A stretch of DNA of 64,000 nt, taken from NCBI GenBank assembly GCA_936450465.1, contig OW388297.1, positions 27,050,387 to 27,114,386 on the forward strand, given 5' to 3'. A model generated the notes under the pieces. The model saw nothing but the letters and a program-made list of their open reading frames with translations, had not been told where the DNA came from and searched no databases. A program made the translations under genes and the position numbers. Numbering within the stretch: position 1 is the first letter of the stretch; each line of letters starts with the position of its first letter. Source of the stretch: Gibbula magus (taxonomy: Eukaryota; Mollusca; Gastropoda; Trochida; Trochidae). Below are positions 30,501 to 39,248 of this stretch, one piece after another.

Positions 30501-33500
30501 CTCTCCATCTCCATAATCGCAGATTTTCTAAATCATCTTCGCAAGGACTGTAACCTCAAGGCAGGTACCATAGAAGGCTACAGATCTGCTATCGCCTCTG
30601 TCACGGATCTAGGGGTCTCTCTGTTGGCTCAGACGTTCCCCTAACCAAGTTGATCAGATCTTTCAAGTTGCAAGACATCAGATCTCCGTCAATTTTCCCC
30701 AAGTGGGATTTAGTTCTGGTTCTCAAATCGCTTCAGCAACCTCCTTACGAACCTCTGAACTCTACATCACTAAAGTTTTTATCCTGGAAAACTGCATTTC
30801 TTATAGCCTTTGCGTCGGCTGCAAGAGTGTCTGAGTTACATGCCATAGACGTGTCATCTGTTGCCTTCTCCGAGCATTACAAGTTTGTATCTTTTAGAGC
30901 AATCCCAGAGTTCCTTGCCAAAAACCAATCAACAGCAGCAGGCCCCCTGGGTACCAGGGTATACTTCATCCCAGCGCTCCCAAGACCCAATGGGAAACTA
31001 GACAAGAATCGCCTTTTGTGCCCAGTTGGAGCCTTACGCTGGTATCTAGAGAGAACACAAACTTTCAGGAAAAAGCGAAGAAGACTATTTCTATCCTGCA
31101 AGCAAGCTATGGAGTCAGAAATATCCAAGAACACTATCGCTTCATGGTTGAGAAAGACTATTGTGCTAGCGTATTCCAATGCGGAGTTCTCTGAAGCAGA
31201 ATCTACTTACTCTCCTCACGAAATTCGAGCTCTCTCTACCTCCCTGGCCGCCTGGAAGTCAGTGTCAGTTGACCAGGTCGTTGCTTCGTGCCAGTGGAAG
31301 TCCTCCTCAGCTTTCACCAGAGCTTACCTAAGAGACGTAGCCCCAATGATTGGGGGCCTATCGTCCCTGGGGCCCTTGGTGGCGGCTCAGCACCTCTCTG
31401 CTTGACCCCCTCCCCAGGAAAAAAAGGGGGGGGGGGAGTGACCCGGGGATAGTGTCCAGCCTCTAGCTGTCCTCGGAAAGTGGTGACTTCTATTCCATTA
31501 GAAGGTGGGCATATTCAAAGACCTAATTATTATTGTACCAAATATCCCGTTAGGGGAAGTATTATCAGTCTCTAAGTGAGCTAAGGTTGGTGAGATACGG
31601 CAACGAATCGTATTTCCCCCTAAGTGAGACGTGTCTGGTTTATGATTTTACCGATCCAAGTGTAGGAATAACGGTAAATTCCTGAGTATTATCGGCTATT
31701 TTCGTGAATATAACGGTAAATTTGAGGAAATTCCCGCAAATATTATCAAAAGTCACTCTAAGCCTGAATTCCTTATCTGAGTCAAGGAATAACGGTAAAT
31801 TATGTCCGATTACCTCGGAATTTTACGTAAAATAGAATATTTTATACCAAAATAGACCTTATTTTAACCCCTAAGAAGGGAAAAATACGATCTTTTAAGC
31901 ATTAAATAGGAAGATATTCAATGCTGGAAATACGATCTACTACCAAAATAGGATATTTTTACGGCATTTGGAACAAAAGTACGATCTTTTGGAAGAGTTA
32001 TCTCCCTTTATTCCTCCATGGATATGAGTTTGTCTTATCAAGTCCTTAGGATTGGGACTAGGTTTGGAGTGGTCTACGAATTTGGACTCCCTCCAGCCTT
32101 ATGTGTTATTCTGGCAACTCAATCTAGAGGGATAGTTTACGCAATAATTATGAACAATCACAATTATTGTTAGTAATTATAAGTAAACATACCTCTAGAT
32201 TGAGGATGTACTCCCACCCTCCTCCCCGTCATCCAAATTATACTTCGAATAGAATGAGGTAAACATCCGGTTGACAGGGGAAGATAATTCAGCCAGGGGA
32301 GATAACTCAGGGAAAGAACAACACACACACACCACATAAAATTTTATTTTTTTACTCTGTATAACCTCTCCAGACTTGGAGATGTAGGCAACTCAATCTA
32401 GAGGTATGTTTACTTATAATTACTAACAATAATTGTGATTGTTCATAATTGACAACAAATGTCAAATTTTCTATTTATTGTATTTCAAATATAATGCAAA
32501 TTTTCATAAATGATGTTCATAATTATACCCCCGCTACGAAGTAGTCGGGGGTATATAGCGCTCAACGCGTCCGTCCGTCCGTCCGGAATACTTTTGGTTC
32601 CGCTCATAACTCAAATACTACTTGTTCAATTGTTATGAAACTTTATACATGTACACTTTATGGTCCCTAGATGTGCCTTTTCTATGTTTCCCTCAGATTC
32701 CATGATTATTTTTTCAGATTTTCCACTTTTAAGCGTCTTTGTGTGCGCGTCTATGGTCACACTTTTGGTTCCGCTCATAACTCAAATACTACTTGTTCAA
32801 TTGTTATGAAACTTTATACATGTACACTTTATGGTCCCTAGATGTGCCTTTTCTATGTTTCACTCAGATTCCATGATTATTTTTTCAGATTTTCCACTTT
32901 TAAGCGTCTTTGTGTGCGCGTCTATGCTTACACTTTTGGTTCCGCTCATAACTCAAATACTACTTGTTCAATTGTTATGAAACTTTATACATGTACACTT
33001 TATGGTCCCTAGATGTGCCTTTTCTATGTTTCCCTCAGATTCCATGATTATTTTTTCAGATTTTCCACTTTTAAGCGTCTTTGTGTGCGTCTATGGTCAC
33101 ACTTTTGGTTCCGCTCATAACTCAAATACTACTTGTTTCCAAGAAGGTATTAACACCTCATATACATAGCTTCTTTCTTATAAATCTGGTAAATGATTTT
33201 GACATGTTCACATTCAAGGTCAAAGGTCAAGGTCATGAGTGCTTTAATTACTACAATAATCCTTGTAAACATGATAACTTCAAACGTTTTTGTGCTGTCA
33301 GGCTCTTATTTGGTATATATCAACTATGGAGATAGACCAAGATTTGAAATAGTTTTCGCTAAAATCTGTCAAAGGTCAAGGTCACAACTTAAGCATGCTA
33401 TTGTGAATATGCCTTATGTTAACAATGAACACTTTGAGTCATTGCATGATTGTTATACACAATGAAAAGTAATCAGTGATGGTGTGACCTTGAAGGTCTA

Positions 33501-35740
33501 AGGTCAAGGTCAAGGTCATGAGATATTGGTTCAGGCCATGTTAATCCTTTGATCCAATTTTGAAATCAAAAATAGGTTTTAAGAACAAACTTGTGAAAAG
33601 TGACCCCAGTGATGATTCAACTTGTTAGAATAACTTGAATAATGAACAAATTTTGGTTAAAAAAAAATCCCATTTTATTTATGCTGAGGAGAAGGCGGAA
33701 CAGGGAAAGGCGGGACCCAAAGTTTCGGAGCTCCTCTGCTTTTGCGGTGTCCCGCAAACGCTCTTCTAGTTGTTCAAATGTTACGAAACCACTTTGACTT
33801 TTACTTCTAAAACATGCTTAGAGGTGTAATACTTACTCTGCTTTAATAATATATGTTATGGTCTTTTCATACAAAAGTTTAAACATTGATACCCTTTTGC
33901 TATTTTCAAACATTTCTCTTTGACCAATGTTAATGTAAAAGCGGGGGTATCATGAGTGAGCTTTGCTCACTAATTCTCTTGTTTGAATTGAGGATCCAAG
34001 TTAGCCGTGCTTCACGGTCATCTATGACATTCATCATTTTGTTACATGATGTGAATAACGAAAGTTGTTTTTTTAATTAAAGTTGTAACACCATTATACA
34101 TCCATGTATGTAATACATGCACAAATTACTACAAACATACAGACATATTTCCTCACCCCGTTTTGTGACATCCCCCATGGACCGGGGTTCATCCCCAAGA
34201 ACAGAATCTCTTTTTCAGAGTTACAGAACCGCTGCACAAACTTGAAGTGAACATCAAATGCATACTCTAGAGGGTTGTAGGCGTAAACCGCCAGTTTAGG
34301 TGTAGGAATCTGTCCGAGCTCTTCACATTGTTCTTTCTCCACCTGTAGGTAGGCGTCGGCAATTGAGAGGGGGTCTAAACAGGGGATGAACTTGAATATC
34401 CCTCGTTGCAGACTCATACAAGTTTCATGTAAAGATCTGGTCTCTTCTTTGGAGTTCTGCTCCAGGATTGAATCTGAGGCACAACCAGATGTGTTTGTTG
34501 TCATCAGCTGTACTAGACTATGTGAAGAGGTTAAATGTGAATATGTCCCAGCTTGAGTCACTGGCAATTCAGTTTGTTCTTGCTTAATAAGTTGAACTGG
34601 CATCAGGTGCTTTGGTGTCTGGTTGGTGACAGCTTCTTGTGAATATATTGTGTCGCCTCTTGCTTGTTTTATATCTTGATATGGATATTGAAGGTATTGT
34701 GTTATCAGTTTTCTCTTTACGTGTGTCTGTGAGTCGACATCACTTTTCTCAGTCTTGACACTTTGAAATGATATGGGCAGATTTGACTTTCTGTGAGTCA
34801 TTCCTGAATAAACATTAATTGTATTTAAATTCTGCCAACCATGGTGTGATTTTGAGTCAACCAAATTATCCAATAGTGGCCTGACAGCACTGGAACTGGT
34901 TGTGCTCAAGCCGTCCGTCAGCTTCACATTCTCAGGACCAGTCAGCTTCATATTCTCAGGACCAGTCTGCCTCACTCTGTTTAAACCGTGTCCATAGCTT
35001 CCTGCATTTCCATAACACTGATGTTCTTTCTTGACACCAATGGGTACAGGAAGGGTTTGATTAATGTTTGAAGATGAAACCAATGTGGAACATTGTATGG
35101 ATGGTGACACAGAGCTGAGAGACAAAGGGTATTGAAGATTGCTCCTCATTTGAACAGGAAGACAATTGTCACTATTGAATGTGGAAAAGTGTGTGTGATG
35201 TGTTGAGGGTATGTCAGACTGAAAAGGCATGTGACAGTTCGAAGTTGGCGAAACCAGTGTGTAATGTGTTGAGGGTATACCAGACTGAAAAGGCATTTGG
35301 CAGTTCGAAGTAGGCATAACCTGTGTTTGCTGTGGATTTGAAGGTATGATGGATAAAGTGTTTTGCTGTTTTATCAATTGGAGAGGAGACATTTGACTGT
35401 TGATGGTGGATGAAACTTGTTTGGGCTGTGCTCCAAAGTTGTGCACAGTGTTACAAACAGAATGTTCTGGAACAGATGTTTGTTCAAATTGACCTCTGAT
35501 ATGTTTCATGTAGGATGCATCCATGTCTGACGTATTCATTTGAAATTGACAATAATTATTTGCACTTAATCCACAGTTGTTATCGATTCGTTTACACTCG
35601 GTAGGTTGGTCAGTAGAGATATTCTTCACATATTCAGAAGAAGAGGACAGCTTGATAAACTCTCCCTCTAGTGGAAACCTATTCATGTCGACATCCCTTC
35701 CATCAGCGTGTGGACGTTTGAGGCGCGTCTTGTCTGTCAT
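24591..35740 (-). CDS. SMUG1: SMUG1 uracil-DNA glycosylase with long N-terminal extension
   Basis: Three exons in minus order, all phase 0 with GT-AG borders: 35740-34157, 25684-25565 and 25196-24591, giving 769 residues. The glycosylase domain begins at about residue 446 ([20 protein letters not shown]) and ends at about 695. Active-site motif 1, [20 protein letters not shown], crosses the first splice (N518), and motif 2, [15 protein letters not shown], carries H673; both are intact. SMUG1 removes uracil and 5-hydroxymethyluracil from nuclear DNA. Human SMUG1 has about 270 residues, so the first ~445 residues here are extra: Ser/Gln/Thr-rich, low complexity, with repeats such as PTSNC-MPFQS-IPSTH and [17 protein letters not shown] short C-terminal tail also repeats ([10 protein letters not shown]...DIAGGNMKI). 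An alternative shorter start inside exon 1 is possible. The first intron holds a full DIRS element and other repeats. Confidence 0.93.
25425..25530. mobile_element. Decayed hAT-like MITE in SMUG1 intron 2
   Basis: Weak inverted ends (gatgcagatccagaac and its rough complement at tctgaatctgccaatg) around a G-rich/C-rich centre. The ends resemble the MITE at 20771. Confidence 0.4.
25893..26057 (+). repeat. DIRS 2 left inverted terminal repeat
   Basis: 165 bp, the reverse complement of 32240-32404. It includes gttatctcccctggctgaat and a (gt)n run. Confidence 0.95.
26271..28376 (+). CDS. DIRS 2 gag-like protein
   Basis: 701 residues from the first ATG ([20 protein letters not shown]). Cys pairs (KCLTC, SSCYAC, RCLLC) near residues 8-45 form a likely zinc-binding head. 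A short coiled-coil-like Leu/Glu stretch follows at about 90-125 ([14 protein letters not shown]), then a long Gly/Pro/Thr-rich GC-rich middle, a conserved-looking C-terminal half ([16 protein letters not shown]), and a basic Arg/Gln tail ([15 protein letters not shown]). The head matches DIRS 1 gag in style. The RT frame starts before this one ends (overlap 28216-28376). Confidence 0.85.
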   Translation: MSANQNKCLTCQKYLHKGDPHSSCYACFKDLPCLFDSRCLLCKDLPDKLWIEMNQLRSKPKTPKRKKDSDSSVSKRSRSVTPTLDKPSSELSELKAMLVALATSVSSIKETNEKKFEEIEAKLAEPSVAGRGSGHLGTVGSSSPPPKSLALGAVDKEWGLPAVGSGRGSRGERIKTQNPTTVITTQPGDSVGDGVSVPHGTGTPPTNPGLGGGESNAQVGARVSRARGEATVSTDARANRGKTTGPALTVTRPVSTGDTDKATQSVKPLADRGRSTHVPQQVDPVKPSVSTCGTGNLADGDWDQSQLPNGAADLVDVNRPPFIPILTQPLHVSTSTDSVDVSVFDHEGQLIIKSDCQAADLVPEWSFVDKLDSVHHLKPSTMPISTEQLEVTKPDELGNSGLLPTPKIPKLSLPHSTVVKTAFSSVNERITPNLPSHLAKSKSRLPYVIHNRYMSTGLPALDQEFDRLNPRPASVNTKPMPRSDILEMDANARFSMDTLSYINWFCAGIRELLPPKFASYEGISPDTLVTMRADDAAMAHGFLDSIFLASQDLASASANTIAKSVLHERDFQLSRVRDLPQDVRDSLMSQPVQSPTLFNGTCIEASATQETMTTKSLNLKLSQALLNKGKFNESRRGNGGSRAPPKQSYAKPSAPPAPTKNYFQSKGDNRDNQPVPNRDQARQQQTRGQSRGRFHKGQQRR
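28216..30516 (+). CDS. DIRS 2 reverse transcriptase-RNase H-methyltransferase polyprotein
   Basis: 766 codons without a break. RT motifs: [46 protein letters not shown] and the catalytic YLDDFLL. RNase [22 protein letters not shown] and ADSLSR. The DIRS methyltransferase-like block follows ([46 protein letters not shown]). The start is probably at or after 28216 and overlaps gag in another frame. Confidence 0.92.
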   Translation: MPSRRLHQRLLRTTFKVKGTTGTTSRYPTETKLDNSRPGVSLGVASTRVNSDGDSSVPPVLSPPLRPLPSSDMILNCEFPQPTSPSPVGGRLMSYHRNWGIITQDPWILSVISEGYRLQWNFVPPLTAIPQGKRFFLKGPKLDAALVAIELLLEKGAVTELDPSDSSEGFYSPVFLVPKKDCKDMRMIIDLKVLNKSFLKRPPKFMMDSLRAIRKLIQPQSLFASLDLKDAYLHVPIHQSSRKFLRFSVNGRRFQFKVLPFGISVAPWLFTMIMAPVLQFLHLKQVFIHGYLDDFLLRHQLPEVLRLHLDFVAHVFSHLGWVIHPGKSELTPTYRIRFLGAMLDSSMSMTWPTEDRWTGAQSLIAQLTDGKPHTLRKWMSLAGSLTSMQDFTQRGRLNLRHLQSWINEHRNLELSHLISPTQQVLYEIQWWTLRTHVMTGCPFVLPTPTQTIYTDASNLGWGAHCNDLQVKGTWTQLESQFHINHLELLAVIRALTHWRFLLSHTSVVVATDNSTVVAYINKQGGTRSPSLMQSTRDLYHLVDSLQMSIQARHIPGKLNFLADSLSRTNQVVSSEWTVHQSVIDLIEDRWEHPQIDLFATALNYRLPKYISPVPDPQALAVDALSYPWDNLLAYAFPPFKLIPDVLSKIRRHQCTLFLVAPFWPKRPWFPSLLDLASDPPLRLPLWPNLLQQPLWQPHNVNLQAFNLHVWRISSSPYSRKGSPRTLAQLLPNLSDHQLLHYTTTNGIDSSSGDESTSYPSSPSPSP
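30306..31405 (+). pseudogene. DIRS 2 tyrosine recombinase, one frame break
   Basis: The N-terminal core-binding part ([31 protein letters not shown]) is read to a stop at 30644. The catalytic part continues in another frame from about 30626 to 31405. The break lies in a short CT-repeat near 30616-30624, so it looks like one small slippage. Active-site residues are all visible: Arg in [13 protein letters not shown], His-x-x-Arg in [11 protein letters not shown] and Tyr in FTRAYLRDV. It could be a real mutation or a sequencing error. The 5' part overlaps the RT frame by about 210 bp. Confidence 0.88.
31406..32114. other. DIRS 2 3' non-coding region
   Basis: Carries A7 followed by G11 (31419-31436) right after the recombinase stop. 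Then come several taacggtaaatt and ttttaccaaaatag phrases that recur at roughly 60-110 bp, and the internal complementary region. No coding potential. Confidence 0.75.
32115..32204. repeat. DIRS 2 internal complementary region
   Basis: 32115-32149 is the reverse complement of the left end and 32146-32204 of the right end, meeting over aatt. This gives the element borders. Confidence 0.92.
32240..32404 (-). repeat. DIRS 2 right inverted terminal repeat
   Basis: 165 bp, the reverse complement of 25893-26057, followed by about 46 bp of right-end sequence. Confidence 0.95.
32524..33965 (+). repeat. Dispersed repeat bounded by atacccccgct, with 171-bp tandem units
   Basis: Begins ataccccc-gctacgaag and ends with the complement agcgggggtat, a perfect 11-bp inverted pair, so it may be a foldback-type or MITE-like element. 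Positions 32590-33140 hold just over three copies of a 171-bp unit (cttttggttccgctcataac...). The second half has clusters of aaggtca words (33216-33235, about 33370 and 33490-33520). The tail tgagtgagctttgctcacta matches the repeat at 22735. No coding capacity. Confidence 0.75.
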
Positions 35741-36806
35741 CTTGTATTTTCACAACAGAGGCCAACAAAGAAGTTCGAATGCCACTAACTATTGAAATTT
35801 ACATATTCACTCCTGCGACCTGACAATTTTCTATGTCTGTAAACTCAATTCAGGTTGTGGTCTGGTGATAATCAACAAATTTCTAAAGTTGTAGGTTTTA
35901 CTTCACTATTGAAACAAGTTCATAGTGTATGTTAGTTTACTCCTTCATAACGTCAACGCATTGGTTCAGTTGAAATAATGTTCAGTAACATGTCAGTCAT
36001 CATTTTTCAACTCTAGATCGACACCGAATGAATAACTTCGCCTAGCTTCACGCTCACTGCGGCAAAGCATCTGTGAAAAGTTGAATATTGATACTTAAAA
36101 CCATTTGAGGCCCACCATTTGATTACATCCAATGAATTCAAAACATTATATTTCCCTGAGTCCTGTCATTTCGCAAATAGGGTTCAGACGTGATCACTTC
36201 CGTAAACAAAAAGAAGATGGGATTTCCCACTCTCGTTTATCCAGTCTTATAAAGGATTTCCCCTCGTACCCTAGAAAATAACCTAATATATTAATTTTTT
36301 AACCAATTTATTACACTTATTTACAAGAACGCATTTTGAGTAGATGAGTTGTGTTAAAATGAAAAACAATCTTGAATTATTGTTCTTAGTTAATTATCTC
36401 TTGTTCGTTTCGATGGATAAACGGTTATGATAAATGTGATTTCAATATATAAAGAGTTCCTAAAATATCGAGTTATTTCCCTTGTGTCTTTCAGTGAAAG
36501 AAGGGAAATAACTCGTGACGCACTAACTAACAGTTTGCCTGTCTCTGAAGATTATGGTTGAGCATAATGTGGGGGATTTCGCTGAAGCATATTCATTATA
36601 GAGATATATATAGCAGGCATTATCGGTAAAACCTTAAACAACTTATTTTCAAAACCTTATAGGCATAGAATCAAAGATATTATCTCTTACATGGAGTTTA
36701 TACATTGTATAAAATATATAAATATATAATATACATCTAGACGTGGCAGGGCATATGCCGACATTAAATTCATGGCAAAAAAATCGTGCAATAACTCGAT
36801 TTCCAT
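35741..36806. other. SMUG1 5' flank and intergenic DNA
   Basis: Upstream of the SMUG1 start codon; the promoter should lie within the first few hundred bases, but I see no TATA box or clear initiator. It contains a 47-bp hairpin (listed). The rest is AT-rich, with (ata)n-like runs near 36700. Confidence 0.4.
36469..36515. repeat. 47-bp perfect hairpin
   Basis: cgagttatttccctt and its exact complement flank a 17-bp loop that itself has ttcagtgaa. The same gttatttccc/gttatctccc phrase occurs in the DIRS 2 terminal repeats, so it may be a small foldback relic. Confidence 0.8.
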
Positions 36807-38460
36807 TTGATTTTCTATACATTTAGATCTTCAACTTTATTCAATTTAGATACTTCTCTGTCTCAGGTATTTGATTGTCCACAGGGTTTACGACAAGGAT
36901 GCGTTTTAAGCCCAATATTGTTCTCGTTTTTTATCAATGAATTAGCTTTAGAAGTTGAATCCAAATGTTATCCTGGCATTCAGCTCCACCCTGATGTTGT
37001 ACAAATGTTTTTATTACTTTTTGCTGATGATATTGTACTTTTTGCAGACTCTGTGTTTGGATTACAAAAACGTATAGAGCGGGTGAGGCAGTACTCGGAC
37101 AGTGGCAGTACTCGGACACTCGTTAATTAATCAACCAATAACCAATATAATTAATTGCTTTTGTGTATATGTTACACCCATACATATTTTAGAAAGTTTT
37201 TCGAAAAGTCACCAACTAACTGTCAATTTGGAAAAAACAAAGATCGTTGTATTCAAAAATGGTTTTAAATTATCAAAACATGAAAAATGGTATTTTCAAG
37301 GAAATCTTTTGGAAACTGTTTGCTCTTATAAATATCTGGGTATTTTATTTTCACGCTCTTTATCTTGGTCTTCTCACGTGAATAACGCAGCCTTGCAAGG
37401 CAAGAAAATTGTATACGGTATTCTAAAATCACTTTACATGCTTAATCCATTACCTTACGATTTATTTTTAAAAATATTTGATACCAAAATCAACCCCATT
37501 ATTTTGTATGGAGCTGAGATATGGGGAGTTGATATATTTAAAGAAGTTGAAATTGTACATATGTTTTGTTGTAAACGGTTATTAAATGTCAAACGGTCCA
37601 CTTCCAACCATGTAGTTAGGGGAGAATGTGGACGTTATCCAATGTAAAATTCTGGTGTAAAATATGTAAAATGCCAAACTCTAGATTTGTAAAAAAATGT
37701 TATGACATGTTAGTTTTAGACACCTGCAATGGTAAAACAAACTGGGCATCAAAAATTAAGAATATTCTCTACTCCTTTGGATTTGGCTATATTTGGGAAC
37801 AGCAACAACATTTATATAATGTTGATAAATTCATATCAGAATTTGTTTTTAGACTAAAAGTTAATTATGAACAGGAATGGCACACATCTCTTGTAAATAG
37901 TTCAAACTTTTCAGTTTATTCCTGTTTTAAAGTCACATTTGGTGTTGAGAATTACATTAAAAAATTATCAATTTCAAAATTTCGATCAGCCCTTGCTAAA
38001 TTCAGGTGTTCCTCACACCGTCTCCAAATTGAAACCGGTAGATATGTTAACCAACCCAGATCAAATAGATTATGTATTTTATGCAAAGATAACGCTATTG
38101 AAAATGAATTTCATTTTATGCTGGTATGTAATTGTTACACAAATTTAAGATGCTTGTATATACCATATAAATTTTTCTCAAACCCAACCGTTCATAAATT
38201 CAATATGCTCATGTCAATTGACAATCAAGATGTTGTACAAAACATAGCCATTTATATACACAGTGCAACGAATCTTAGAGATTCCCTCCTTTGTCAATAA
38301 TAACTTATTATCTGCTTATTTATTATTTATTATGTAAAATATCCAATAGTATACATTATGCTGTCGTTTATACACATACATGTATTGCTCTGTTGAACCG
38401 AAATGTAGCCTGGGCCTATGGCCTCTACTACGAAATGAATAAAGATTGGATTGGAACTTA
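36807..38460 (+). mobile_element. 5'-truncated, broken non-LTR retrotransposon
   Basis: Three frames in succession encode the C-terminal part of a LINE reverse transcriptase: DCPQGLRQGCVLSPILFSFF and LLFADDIVLFAD (the FADD catalytic motif) at 36807-37090; LTVNLEKTKIVVFKNG, YKYLGILFSRSLSWSSHV and PIILYGAEIWG at 37190-37640; and a tail with LCILCKDNAIENEFHFMLVC at 37626-38300. A roughly 100-bp unrelated piece interrupts the frame at about 37085-37185, and a second shift lies near 37630. The 3' end has AATAAA at 38438 and a ttggattgga tail. The 5' end is missing. The clade is not determined. Confidence 0.9.
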
Positions 38461-39140
38461 AAAACTAGACAAAGTCTTATATATATGTCACAGAATCCAT
38501 GCATTCATGAATGAAAACCTCTAAAATGCTGATACTGTTTTGTCTCTTAAGCCAATGAAATAAAACTTAAATTGCAGATTTATGAAACTGTGAGTTCGCT
38601 CATTAGAGATACTTTGAATACGTTTTATGAGTCGAAAATTCATAAATGCTGAAATTCCATGTAGGCCTACGTAGGCCAAACGGGTTATAAATTGTCAATT
38701 TAGTGTAATCGGAACTACATGGGCAATGTCCTAAAGCATATACAAACATTCGACTTTAGATAATAAATCATGCAAAGCGCTGAGAGCGCTTGTAAAATCT
38801 CCAAATAACGCTAAAGGTTTTTCAGTTGCCTACAGCAAATGCAGTATTTAGATAAACTGACCGGTTCTCTTAGATTGTAAAGGTAAATCCAAGTTAAAGA
38901 TTAACGACGTTTCACCAATTCCTTTCATACACGATTGGGTTAACATATATTTCAGGAATTTAAGGTTCTTCACAAATTTCCCATTCGAATCATGCATAAT
39001 ATTTGAAACGGCCAAGGATGACAACGTCGAACAGATCAAGCTTTCTTATTCGATTCTAGCATTACGTTTCTGAATGAAAACTTAATTTCAACGTGTGTAT
39101 CATCTTGCCCAAACAGGGTACCTGTGTCAGGTAGACTACT
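38461..39140. other. No recognisable content
   Basis: Intergenic DNA between the LINE and the candidate first exon. Its last part may hold the promoter and 5' UTR of that exon. Confidence 0.4.
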
Positions 39141-39248
39141 ATGGAGCCAGATGAAGATATTGTTACCCGAGAAAATGTGGCAAATGACGTTTACGAAAAG
39201 AGTGTGGATCTTTTAATGTCCGAGCGAGAGCGAGGATTATACACGCAG
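39141..39248 (+). CDS. Candidate first coding exon of an unknown gene
   Basis: ATG preceded by an in-frame TAG nine bases upstream, then 36 codons (MEPDEDIVTRENVANDVYEK... to LYTQ) ending at CAG-GTGGGG, a plausible splice donor in phase 0. The composition (acidic, Glu/Asp/Arg-rich, no low complexity) looks like a real protein N-terminus and its GC content is above its surroundings. A possible 17-bp second exon lies at 40026. I do not recognise the protein. The rest of the gene is not found in the window. Confidence 0.45.

Larger units (their letters stand above)
25873..32450 (+). mobile_element. DIRS retrotransposon 2
   Basis: About 6.6 kb with 165-bp inverted terminal repeats (25893-26057 and 32240-32404), an internal complementary region (32115-32204) that copies both outer ends, and gag, RT-RNase H-methyltransferase and tyrosine recombinase frames. 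It lies in SMUG1 intron 1, opposite to that gene, only about 190 bp from exon 2. Its proteins differ clearly from DIRS 1, so it is a separate lineage. The borders have an aatt ambiguity. Confidence 0.94.
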
